From an uncultured Bacteroidales bacterium (lineage in GTDB: Bacteria > Bacteroidota > Bacteroidia > Bacteroidales > UBA3824), in assembly GCA_937877455.1 (NCBI GenBank), contig CALFIU010000073.1, forward strand, positions 1 through 13,403: 13,403 nt of DNA, read 5' to 3'. Position 1 is the first letter of the stretch; each line of letters begins with the position of its first letter. The notes under the pieces were generated by a model. It searched no databases. It was not told where the DNA came from and saw only the letters and a list, made by a program, of their open reading frames with translations. A program made the position numbers and the translations under genes. Shown here piece after piece: positions 1 to 6,049 of the stretch.

Positions 1-724
1 TTGGATCTTTATGAAAAAATTTCATATACATCTTTGCAAGATAACTCTTAAACGCTCTCTCAATCCAGCATGGATCGAGTTCCCAAACCACACCTTCTTC
101 ATGCTGATTTAAGAATTTACCATACTTCCAATCTTTCCAATCATCATAGACTGAAATATCCTTAGAAAGCACAGATACAGCATCCTTAACGAAAATATCC
201 GATTTTTTTCTGCCTTTCTCTGAATAAACAAGATGATTCAAAATTTCACCATCAGACAAGTGATAAAAAACCTTCAGCCGGAGAACCCACATTATGTTCT
301 TAAATGAGATTTCCATCAAACAAAGCTGCTTTAAATTATCTCTATCATTGCCCGACAATTCCATAACCGCTGACCAAAAAGACGCTATAGCATCCATATC
401 CTTTTGAGTATCAAAGATTTCAGAATTTTCATATTCAAACAACGAAATGATTTCAGACAGAATCCTAGCAGGCTTTTCGAACTCATTTAAAAGACTTTTA
501 TATAAAGCAATAAATTTTTCTTTTGCTTTTAACTCTATCTCTTTAGCAAGCAAAACCTCAGGAACGCTGGGAACATCCTCATCAAAAAGCAGAGTGTATA
601 ATTCCCTCAAAGACCTGACAGCAAAAAGGCGGTTTGCATTATCACCTGTAAAAGATTTTGATAAAAGCCCACTTGCTTTTGCATATACAAAACTAGAAGC
701 CGCAGACTTATCTAAACTTCCCAT
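1..724 (-). CDS. V/A-type ATPase subunit C (AC39 family), N-terminal 241 codons, runs off window
   Basis: The frame is open from the ATG at 724 to the left edge, so the C-terminus is missing. I translated it by hand. Subunit C links the rotor top to the peripheral stalk in V/A-type ATPases, at the cytoplasmic face of the membrane ion pump. The N-terminus reads FVYAKASGLLSKSF (residues 12-25), the pattern I recall from spirochaete AC39-family subunits. Further on come KNIMWVLRLKVFYHL and, near the edge, a Trp-rich stretch (DWKDWKYGKFLNQHEEG) and WELDPCWIERA, also in the spirochaete style. The start is well supported: AAGGTGA sits seven bases upstream of the ATG, and the preceding gene stops with TGA at 738-736, 11 bases before. 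Such a Shine-Dalgarno is unusual next to the Bacteroidota-like rest of the window. Family assignment is from remembered sequence patterns; host assignment is inference. Confidence 0.75.
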   Translation of the reverse strand, partial: MGSLDKSAASSFVYAKASGLLSKSFTGDNANRLFAVRSLRELYTLLFDEDVPSVPEVLLAKEIELKAKEKFIALYKSLLNEFEKPARILSEIISLFEYENSEIFDTQKDMDAIASFWSAVMELSGNDRDNLKQLCLMEISFKNIMWVLRLKVFYHLSDGEILNHLVYSEKGRKKSDIFVKDAVSVLSKDISVYDDWKDWKYGKFLNQHEEGVVWELDPCWIERAFKSYLAKMYMKFFHKDP

Positions 725-735
725 AAGACTCACCT
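725..735 (-). promoter_or_regulatory. Shine-Dalgarno for the V-ATPase subunit C gene
   Basis: Read on the minus strand, the segment from the TGA of the upstream frame to the next start is TGAAGGTGAGTCTTATG. AAGGTGA is a near-consensus ribosome binding site with ordinary spacing. It fixes the start at 724. Most genes to the right have only A/T-rich leaders, as usual in Bacteroidota; the one other SD-like stretch lies inside the coding end of another gene near 11145. This is one argument that the left end has a different origin. Confidence 0.75.
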
Positions 736-942
736 TCAAGCAAAAAAAAGAGAATCCAAGTAAGAAAAAAAGCCAGTCTTATCTAATACGGACGCTTTTA
801 TCGAAGCCTTGTAATCAGCAACACTTTTATTCTTTTTTTCTTCTATAGAAGAAATTTCTTTTTTGCAAGCTGATTCACACTCTCTTACAATTTCTTCATA
901 TGCGGTTCTGAATTCTAAATCAGCCTTAGCTTTTGCCTGTGC
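736..942 (-). pseudogene. C-terminal part of a small coiled-coil protein, probably a V-ATPase stalk (G/H- or E-like) subunit, lacking its own start
   Basis: These 68 codons form the tail of the DnaE frame but do not resemble DnaE. The tail is Ala/Lys/Glu-rich with heptad-like spacing (AQAKAKADLEF, then YEEIVRECESACKKEI) and ends in a hydrophobic FFSYLDSLFF. Short proteins of this make-up, with a long helix and a compact end, are typical of peripheral-stalk subunits of V/A-ATPases. The next gene, 11 bases downstream, is the V-ATPase subunit C, which fits an operon. The true N-terminus is lost at the joint with dnaE. The subunit assignment is inference from composition and neighbour only. Confidence 0.5.
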
Positions 943-2070
943 AATTTTTTTATCAGCATCTTCCTTAGATAAAACCACATTTCCGTTTTCGTCGCGAGTA
1001 AACTCATTAAAAATATCCTCGTCGGTGAATTTTTTATGATATTCCTCTTCTGTTCCAAAAGATTCTGGAATTTCAAATTTTGGCATTATAGGCCCCGAAT
1101 CTATGCTATACACCTCTACCTTATTGGCAATCTCAACAGTGTTGGACAAAGCTTCTGGATAATCAGAAAAAATGGCTTCCATTTCTTCAGGAGTTTTAAG
1201 CCATTCTTGCTTAGTATAATGCATACGGTTGGGATCGTCAAAATCTTTGCCAGTGCTAAGGCATATAAGACGGTCGTGAGCCTCGCCATGATCTTCTTCA
1301 ACAAAATGCACATCGTTGGTGGCAATAAGCTTTATACCATGCTTTTTTGCTAATTCCACCAAAACTTTATTAACTTTTTCCTGCTTTTCGTATGTATCGG
1401 TGGATGCGTTAGGTTTATCGGTCTTATGACGCTGCATCTCAAGGTAATAATCCTCTCCAAAAAGATTTTTAAACCACAAGATAGACTCCTCCGCACCAGC
1501 TATATCGCCAGCCATTATCTTCTTTGGAACTTCGCCACCTAAACATGCCGAACAACAGATTAACCCTTCGTGATATTTTTCAAGTATTTCCTTGTCGATA
1601 CGTGCGTTATAGTAATATCCTTCGGTAAAAGCTATTGACGAGAGTTTACACAAACTCTTATATCCAGTTTTGTTTTTTGCCAACAATATAAGATGCCATC
1701 CTCGATGATCTTTTATATGACGATTTTCATGTGCGCAATATGCCTCAATACCGATAATTGGTTTAAAAGGTATAAACTCCTCCGCTTTTTTCTTCAACTC
1801 TGGCAATTGAGCTTCGAGTTCGGCTTTTTTTGCAGGATCTTGCTCTTTGCCAATAGCTTCCTCACACTCTTTAACAGCCTTTTTACATTTGCCATTAATT
1901 TTTCCGGCTGTGTCAACGAAATCTTTTATACCAAACATATTGCCATGATCGGTGAGAGCCATCGCGTGCATTCCGTTTTTCAAACACTTATTAATAAGGT
2001 CTGGTACTTTCGACATTCCATCCAATATTGAATAGTGCGAGTGTACGTGTAAATGGGTAAATTTATCCAT
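736..2070 (-). CDS. dnaE: DNA polymerase III alpha subunit, N-terminal PHP region only, fused to a foreign coiled-coil tail
   Basis: DnaE is the replicative polymerase subunit, normally about 1,200 residues. Here only residues 1-376 are DnaE. The PHP metal-site motifs are present: HLHVHSHYS at 7-14 and ALTDHGNMFG around 38-47, followed by GIEAY, LLAKN, CSACLGGEVP and ATNDVHF. The Lys/Glu-rich insert near residues 55-95 is, as I recall, typical of Bacteroidota DnaE. The DnaE match runs through FTRDENGNVVLS and then ADKKI. The next residues should begin the conserved stretch leading into the polymerase core, but an alanine/lysine-rich coiled coil follows for 68 residues to a TGA stop. The palm, fingers, beta-binding and OB regions are all absent, so this product cannot polymerise DNA. 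The start at 2070 has no Shine-Dalgarno. Most likely two genomes or loci are joined at about 942. Confidence 0.85.
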   Translation of the reverse strand: MDKFTHLHVHSHYSILDGMSKVPDLINKCLKNGMHAMALTDHGNMFGIKDFVDTAGKINGKCKKAVKECEEAIGKEQDPAKKAELEAQLPELKKKAEEFIPFKPIIGIEAYCAHENRHIKDHRGWHLILLAKNKTGYKSLCKLSSIAFTEGYYYNARIDKEILEKYHEGLICCSACLGGEVPKKIMAGDIAGAEESILWFKNLFGEDYYLEMQRHKTDKPNASTDTYEKQEKVNKVLVELAKKHGIKLIATNDVHFVEEDHGEAHDRLICLSTGKDFDDPNRMHYTKQEWLKTPEEMEAIFSDYPEALSNTVEIANKVEVYSIDSGPIMPKFEIPESFGTEEEYHKKFTDEDIFNEFTRDENGNVVLSKEDADKKIAQAKAKADLEFRTAYEEIVRECESACKKEISSIEEKKNKSVADYKASIKASVLDKTGFFSYLDSLFFA

Positions 2071-2154
2071 ATCTATATGCCAAAAGATTTTTGAGTAAAA
2101 AATTATACGTTTTTCAACGGCTAATTTAATACATAAAAGTTTTTAACAATACAT

Positions 2155-2163
2155 TGTGGATAA
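2155..2163 (-). promoter_or_regulatory. DnaA box (perfect consensus)
   Basis: The minus strand reads TTATCCACA, an exact match to TTATNCACA. It lies 85 bases upstream of the dnaE start codon. Confidence 0.6.
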
Positions 2164-2234
2164 CTATTTATTGGCACGATATTAAACGCTTGAAAATAAA
2201 CTAATTAACTTTTAAAAAAAATGCGAAAAAAAAT

Positions 2235-2243
2235 TGTGGATAA
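2235..2243 (-). promoter_or_regulatory. DnaA box (perfect consensus), second copy
   Basis: The minus strand reads TTATCCACA, identical to and in the same orientation as the copy 80 bases to the left. It is flanked by A and T runs. Confidence 0.6.
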
Positions 2244-2290
2244 TTTTTTTTTGATATTTAAAAAACTGATATATAACTATTTAATTATAA

Positions 2291-2311
2291 GTATCTGATT
2301 ATTAGAGATAC
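2291..2311 (-). terminator. Weak hairpin downstream of the SEL1 gene, possible terminator
   Basis: GTATCT and AGATAC pair around a nine-base loop, 41 bases past the SEL1 stop. On the minus strand the hairpin is followed only by a mixed A/T run, not a clean T-tract. Termination here is a guess. Confidence 0.25.
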
Positions 2312-2351
2312 AACCTACAAAACAACTTTTTCTGAAAACAAAATTCAACAA

Positions 2352-3941
2352 CTATAGCCGTTTAAATAATTCAAGCTTTTCTTTGGCTGGCTCATAACCA
2401 AGGTCTGCCGACAATGTATATAAATATAAGGCGTGAGTCAAATCCATATCAACGCCTTGTCCATTGGCATAACACACACCAAGATAATAATTAGCTTCGG
2501 CAAAACCTTGTTTTGCAGCCGATTTAAAATATCTAAATGCTGTTGTATAATCTTGTTTAACAGGCTCTCCAAAATAATACTTCAATCCCAACAACACTTG
2601 AGCATACTCGTTGCCTTGATGCGCCGATTTGCGTAAATATTCAATCGATTTTTCATAATCCAACTCAACACCATCGCCATGATAATACATAATTCCCAAT
2701 TGATACTGAGCATCAGAATCGCCTTGATTTGCAGCCTTAATAAACCATTTAGCTGCTTCTTGAGCATCTTTTTCAATGCCATTACCAAATAAATAACAAA
2801 TGCCAAAATTAAATTGTGCACTTTCAAACCCTTGTTCTGCCGACTTTTTATACCAGTTTAAAGCCAAAAAATAATCTTGTTTTACACCTTCTCCTTTTTC
2901 GTACATAATGCCTATTCGATTTTGAGCATCTGCACTACCTTGTTCTGCGGCTCGCATATACCACTCAAACGCTTTTTTTAAATCCTTTTCAACTCCTACT
3001 CCCGAATCATAACATTTGGCGAGATTTATCTGACCACGAATATAACCCTGTTTTGCAGATTTTTGAAACCACTCAAATGCAACTGCGGTGTCTTTTCTTA
3101 CACCTTCACCATTCAAATAACACAATCCAACATTACATTGAGCAATATCAAAATTTTGAAGTGCAGACATGTTGTACCATTTAAATGCTTTACATAAATT
3201 TACATCTACACCAACCCCTTCAGAATAACACCAACCAAGGCTATTTTGCGCTGGAGCAAAATCCAAAAGTGCTGCTTTTTTATAATATTTAAATGCTAAT
3301 TTTGAATCCTTTTTTATACCTGTGCCATGTAAATAACAATGCCCAATATTATAAATTGCTTTTATAGAACCATTTTCGGCTGCCTTTTGCAACCAAAAAA
3401 GCATTTTATGGTAGTTTTTCTTAACTCCTTTACCCGAAAAATAACATGTAGCAAGATTTTCTTGCGCATCAGATTCTTCTTGTTCGGCCGCAAGTTTAAA
3501 CCATTTAACAGCATTTTTCTCATCTTTTTCTACAAAAACACCATTTATATAACAACAGCCAATAATGTTTTGTGCTTCGGGAAAACCTAATTTAGCCGCC
3601 TTATAATAATAATGAAAAGCTTTCTCTATGTTTTGTTCAACAAATTTACCAGTATTATAATATTCGCCCAATTTATAAAATGCTGGAACATATCCCTGCT
3701 CGGCAGCTACTGAAAAACAACGAAAAGCATCGTCAAAATTTCCATTATCTTCGTAATATTGACCTAAATTATATTGTGCTTCTTCAAGACCTTGCTCGGC
3801 AGCTTTTGTCCACCATTCAAAAGCAAGTTCTGCTCGATTAGGCAAATCTGTTTCAAGAAAATAATAACACGCCAAATCGTTTTGCGCACCAGCATCACCG
3901 CTTTCGGCATTCTCCTTTATATTTTTAATATCTGTTTTCAT
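2352..3941 (-). CDS. SEL1-repeat protein, about 14 repeats, cytoplasmic
   Basis: The 529-residue protein is built almost wholly of SEL1-type helical repeats, about 36 residues each. A typical unit reads AEQG..AQ..LG..Y..G.GV..D...A..W..KA. I count 14 units plus a short C-terminal cap; the second unit is shortened by about four residues. SEL1 repeats form a TPR-like superhelix used as a protein-binding scaffold and carry no catalysis. No signal peptide or membrane segment is visible, so it is probably cytoplasmic. Its ATG follows directly after the stop of the receiver/ATPase gene (TAAATG, no gap), so the two are almost certainly co-transcribed and translationally coupled. It may therefore bind or assemble that regulator or its partners, which is inference. 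No Shine-Dalgarno is present. Confidence 0.85.
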   Translation of the reverse strand: MKTDIKNIKENAESGDAGAQNDLACYYFLETDLPNRAELAFEWWTKAAEQGLEEAQYNLGQYYEDNGNFDDAFRCFSVAAEQGYVPAFYKLGEYYNTGKFVEQNIEKAFHYYYKAAKLGFPEAQNIIGCCYINGVFVEKDEKNAVKWFKLAAEQEESDAQENLATCYFSGKGVKKNYHKMLFWLQKAAENGSIKAIYNIGHCYLHGTGIKKDSKLAFKYYKKAALLDFAPAQNSLGWCYSEGVGVDVNLCKAFKWYNMSALQNFDIAQCNVGLCYLNGEGVRKDTAVAFEWFQKSAKQGYIRGQINLAKCYDSGVGVEKDLKKAFEWYMRAAEQGSADAQNRIGIMYEKGEGVKQDYFLALNWYKKSAEQGFESAQFNFGICYLFGNGIEKDAQEAAKWFIKAANQGDSDAQYQLGIMYYHGDGVELDYEKSIEYLRKSAHQGNEYAQVLLGLKYYFGEPVKQDYTTAFRYFKSAAKQGFAEANYYLGVCYANGQGVDMDLTHALYLYTLSADLGYEPAKEKLELFKRL

Positions 3942-4829
3942 TTAATCAACATTCTTTCTTTTCTTAACAACCTTAACAACATTACCCTTGCCCAAATATT
4001 CAAGGCTGTCGAAAAATTGACGAGTTATAAAAATACCTCTTCCACTAAAATTTCCAATATTTTCATTAAGAGTAGGGTCGGGGACAGCGTTACAATCAAA
4101 TCCATCTCCCTCGTCAGCAATAGTCCAAGAACAACTCTGTGGCGAAAACTCATATTTAACAGTAACCTTACGTTTAGCCAAATTATTGTTTGCCAAACGA
4201 TTATGATACAACTCATCAAGCCTATCATCAAAAGCTACTTTTTGTTTTTCTTGATACGAAATATTCAAATTTCCATGTTCTATAGCGTTGGTAACCAACT
4301 CAGATAGACCAACAGCTATATCAAGTTGGTCTTCCTCTCCAAAAAAATCACCCAACTCACTCATTAATCTATCAACAATACGCGATGGAGCTCCATATTC
4401 TGTGTTGAAAACAAATGTAAGATTACCACTAGACAGAGAACCATAATTATCTTTTGGATTGGACAAATCAATAATCCTCTTGTCGATACTTTCGAGCAAA
4501 GGTAAAATTTCACTATCTTGCACAGGTTTTTTTATATAACCAACTGCGCCAAGCCTTAATGCCTGAATAACAAGATTTTCTGAACTTTTACTTGCAGTAA
4601 AAACAACATTAGCAAATGGATATTTCTGTTTAAGATTTTTAATAAACTCCAAGCCAGATATGCCATGCATTGTAAGACTACACACAACCACTGACGGCAT
4701 CACCTTTGAATACAAATCAAGCCCCTCTGCTGCATTATGTGCGGTATAACACTCAAAGCCAGAAAAGGATAACAAATCACTCAAATACTTGCGCGATATA
4801 AAATCCTCCTCCACAATTAAAATTTTCAT
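3942..4829 (-). CDS. Degenerate response-regulator receiver fused to an RsbW/SpoIIAB-like histidine-kinase-type ATPase
   Basis: I place the start at 4829 (MKILIVEED, 295 residues). A longer frame to 4955 exists, but its extra residues are not family-like and a promoter lies inside it. Residues 1-120 form a receiver fold: acidic pair E7/E8, T79, and lysine of YIKKP at 101. The site of the phosphorylated Asp is Ser51 (VVVCSLTMHG where LLDLMMPG is expected), so ordinary phosphotransfer is unlikely. Residues ~140-290 are a GHKL ATPase of the anti-sigma serine-kinase class: N-box SELVTNAIEHGN (E177, N181), G1 box DEGDG at 239-243, and G2 GRG at 263-265. Family members phosphorylate STAS antagonists and bind sigma factors. 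No STAS protein is present here. The downstream SEL1 gene abuts the stop; SpoIIE-type phosphatases lie at 9109-13153. Confidence 0.85.
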   Translation of the reverse strand: MKILIVEEDFISRKYLSDLLSFSGFECYTAHNAAEGLDLYSKVMPSVVVCSLTMHGISGLEFIKNLKQKYPFANVVFTASKSSENLVIQALRLGAVGYIKKPVQDSEILPLLESIDKRIIDLSNPKDNYGSLSSGNLTFVFNTEYGAPSRIVDRLMSELGDFFGEEDQLDIAVGLSELVTNAIEHGNLNISYQEKQKVAFDDRLDELYHNRLANNNLAKRKVTVKYEFSPQSCSWTIADEGDGFDCNAVPDPTLNENIGNFSGRGIFITRQFFDSLEYLGKGNVVKVVKKRKNVD

Positions 4830-4864
4830 TAATTCTAACATCATCCTATGCTCGGAAATTAAAG

Positions 4865-4896
4865 CAAAAGTGTAAAAGTTTTTAACAACTCCAAAA
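4865..4896 (-). promoter_or_regulatory. Bacteroidota-type promoter for the receiver/ATPase - SEL1 operon
   Basis: On the minus strand, TTTTG (4896-4892) is followed after 19 bases by CACTTTTG (4872-4865), seven of eight to TAnnTTTG if n is free. Transcription would begin about 4858, some 29 bases before the ATG at 4829. This supports the shorter start for that gene. Confidence 0.45.
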
Positions 4897-5060
4897 TCTT
4901 TAACGCAAAAATCGCATTTCAAGTTGCATTTAAGTAAAGTTTTTTTTCCATACATCTATAAAAAAATTAGAGAATCTCTATCACCCAAAATTTTTCTTTA
5001 AAAATAATAGCTTAGTTATCAACAAATTGAAAAAAAAATAAAAAAAAAAGCAATAAATAT

Positions 5061-5092
5061 TTTGAAAATTAAAAAGGAAACAAATAATTTTG
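5061..5092 (+). promoter_or_regulatory. Bacteroidota-type promoter for the coiled-coil/zapA/6S/rny block
   Basis: TTTG at 5061-5064 and TAATTTTG at 5085-5092 are separated by 20 bases, a perfect match to the TTTG/TAnnTTTG pattern of the Bacteroidota housekeeping sigma. The predicted start is near 5100, leaving a leader of about 15 bases before the ATG at 5115. Confidence 0.65.
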
Positions 5093-5114
5093 TAGATGAA
5101 ATTTAGTTGAAAGA

Positions 5115-5408
5115 ATGACTAACGATAAGGAGCAAATACTAAAAGAATTAAGCACACGAGTGAATGACATCATGACAGTTTGCGACCGTATTAAGGCCGA
5201 AAATGTTGTTTTGAAAGCACAGAATGCAGAACTTGCAAAAGAAAAGCAAGAAAAAGATTTGCTTATAAAAGATTTTAAAGCTAAGGTAGAAATCCTAACC
5301 ACAGCCAATTCTTTGCTATCGGGAGAAAATAGTCACGATTTAAAAATTAAATTAAATAGAATTTTGCGGGAAATAGACGATTGTATCAAACTGATGAGCA
5401 AATATTAA
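5115..5408 (+). CDS. Small coiled-coil protein upstream of zapA, possibly ZapB-like
   Basis: The 97-residue protein is hydrophilic and predicted helical along most of its length. A heptad-like Leu/Val/Ile pattern runs over residues ~5-70 (for example VVLKAQNAELAKEKQEKDLL). There is no signal peptide or membrane span. It sits 28 bases upstream of zapA and is the first gene after a consensus promoter, so the two should be co-transcribed. In enterobacteria ZapB is an 80-residue coiled coil that binds ZapA at the division ring. Size, shape and linkage make this a plausible functional counterpart, but coiled coils diverge fast and I cannot show homology. No Shine-Dalgarno is seen. Confidence 0.75.
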   Translation: MTNDKEQILKELSTRVNDIMTVCDRIKAENVVLKAQNAELAKEKQEKDLLIKDFKAKVEILTTANSLLSGENSHDLKIKLNRILREIDDCIKLMSKY

Positions 5409-5436
5409 TATAAAGTTTAACAAACAAAACATCAAA

Positions 5437-5745
5437 ATGGCAGACGATATACTACCTATTAAAGTAAACATCAATGGTCGCAGTTACCCATTAAGGGTAA
5501 AAAGGCAACAAGAAGAGACCATACGCAAGGCCGTTGTGATGATAAACGAAAGGCTAATGCAATATAGACAATCGTATGCCAACAACACATTCGATGATTT
5601 TGATTATTTGGTAATGGTAACCATAGATTATGTACAAAAATATTTAACATTAGAGTCAACAACTGACGACACTCAACTTTTGTCACAATTAAAAGAGTTG
5701 ACATCAGATATGGACAATTACATAAAAAAATCGCAGGTTCTTTAA
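5437..5745 (+). CDS. zapA: Cell division protein ZapA
   Basis: ZapA is a small cytoplasmic protein that binds FtsZ and bundles its protofilaments at the division site. The 102-residue product has the family layout. A short beta-rich head comes first (IKVNINGRSYPLRV, residues 7-20), then EETIRKAVVMINERL, and then a long helix with DYLVMVTIDYVQKYL that forms the tetramer coiled coil. Length is normal for the family. It is followed by a structured RNA and rny, the gene order I recall from many Bacteroidota. The leader is A/T-rich without a Shine-Dalgarno, as for its neighbours. Confidence 0.88.
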   Translation: MADDILPIKVNINGRSYPLRVKRQQEETIRKAVVMINERLMQYRQSYANNTFDDFDYLVMVTIDYVQKYLTLESTTDDTQLLSQLKELTSDMDNYIKKSQVL

Positions 5746-5807
5746 AATAAAAAATCAAGTTATGGATTAAGACATAAAAGTTAAAATCCATAATATTAGA
5801 TATTTAC

Positions 5808-6024
5808 CCGCATCATTTCATTAAGAGGTTTGAAACTCAACACTAATAAAAAAAAGGAGTAAACCTTCATGCTTGCCTATGACAGGCCTTATGCTACGGA
5901 CCGCCGTAAATCAGAAGTTTCGAAAGAAACACGCTGACGTTGGAAGTCAAAATCAAGCGAGTTACTCCGCCCATGTTTTTCAGGGGTTTCTTAACACTAT
6001 TATTGAAAATGATGCGGTTTTTTT
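5808..6024 (+). ncRNA. ssrS: 6S-like RNA (candidate ssrS) between zapA and rny
   Basis: The 300-base gap between zapA and rny has no gene but a clear RNA architecture. The outer stem pairs CCGCATCATTTCA (5808-5820) with TGAAAATGATGCGG (6004-6017), 13 pairs with one bulged base. It is followed by seven T, so it also acts as the terminator. Further in, TTAAGA (5821-5826) can pair with TCTTAA, GAAACTC with GGGTTTC, and GGAGTAA (5856-5862) with TTACTCC (5962-5968). The middle holds smaller hairpins such as GCCT/AGGC. A single long rod of about 217 bases with interior bubbles is the shape of 6S RNA, which binds RNA polymerase holoenzyme and mimics an open promoter. A location next to zapA is shared with E. 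coli ssrS. Shape and position carry the call; it could instead be another Bacteroidales structured RNA. Confidence 0.7.
6004..6024 (+). terminator. Terminator formed by the closing stem of the 6S-like RNA
   Basis: The 3' arm of the long-range stem ends in GATGCGG and is followed by a run of seven T. Only 25 bases separate it from the rny start and I see no promoter in that gap, so rny probably depends partly on read-through. Confidence 0.5.
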
Positions 6025-6049
6025 ATAATTATTATTAACAGAAAATAAA

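Larger units (their letters stand above)
2071..2351. other. AT-rich spacer with two perfect DnaA boxes; candidate oriC or DnaA-regulated region
   Basis: This 281-base stretch has no gene. It holds two copies of TGTGGATAA (2155-2163 and 2235-2243), which are TTATCCACA on the minus strand, the strict DnaA-box consensus. They have the same orientation and start exactly 80 bases apart. The segment to their right (2244-2310) is almost pure A/T and would melt easily. The SEL1 gene ends on one side and dnaE begins on the other, so dnaE transcription should start here, but I see no good TAnnTTTG promoter. Bacterial origins typically combine clustered DnaA boxes with an AT-rich unwinding element. Two boxes are few for an origin, so transcriptional control by DnaA is an equal alternative. 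Confidence 0.45.

Noticed and set aside
447..848. 133-codon plus-strand frame
   Set aside because: It is antisense to the V-ATPase subunit C and coiled-coil frames, has low-complexity composition and no family pattern.
2352..3941. Repetitive DNA or CRISPR-like array
   Set aside because: The ~108-base periodicity comes from the SEL1 protein repeats; units differ in DNA sequence and are in one open frame.
3774..4307. 177-codon plus-strand frame
   Set aside because: It is antisense to two well-supported genes and reads as Ile/Phe/Ser-rich noise.
4830..4955. N-terminal extension of the receiver/ATPase
   Set aside because: The extra 42 residues do not resemble a receiver, the domain begins cleanly at MKILIVEED, and a promoter-like pair lies inside the extension.
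5016..5024. DnaA-box-like TTATCAACA
   Set aside because: It has one mismatch in the core and stands alone in AT-rich sequence, so it was not counted as a DnaA box.
5471..5791. 106-codon minus-strand frame over zapA
   Set aside because: It is fully antisense to zapA, with no recognisable motif.
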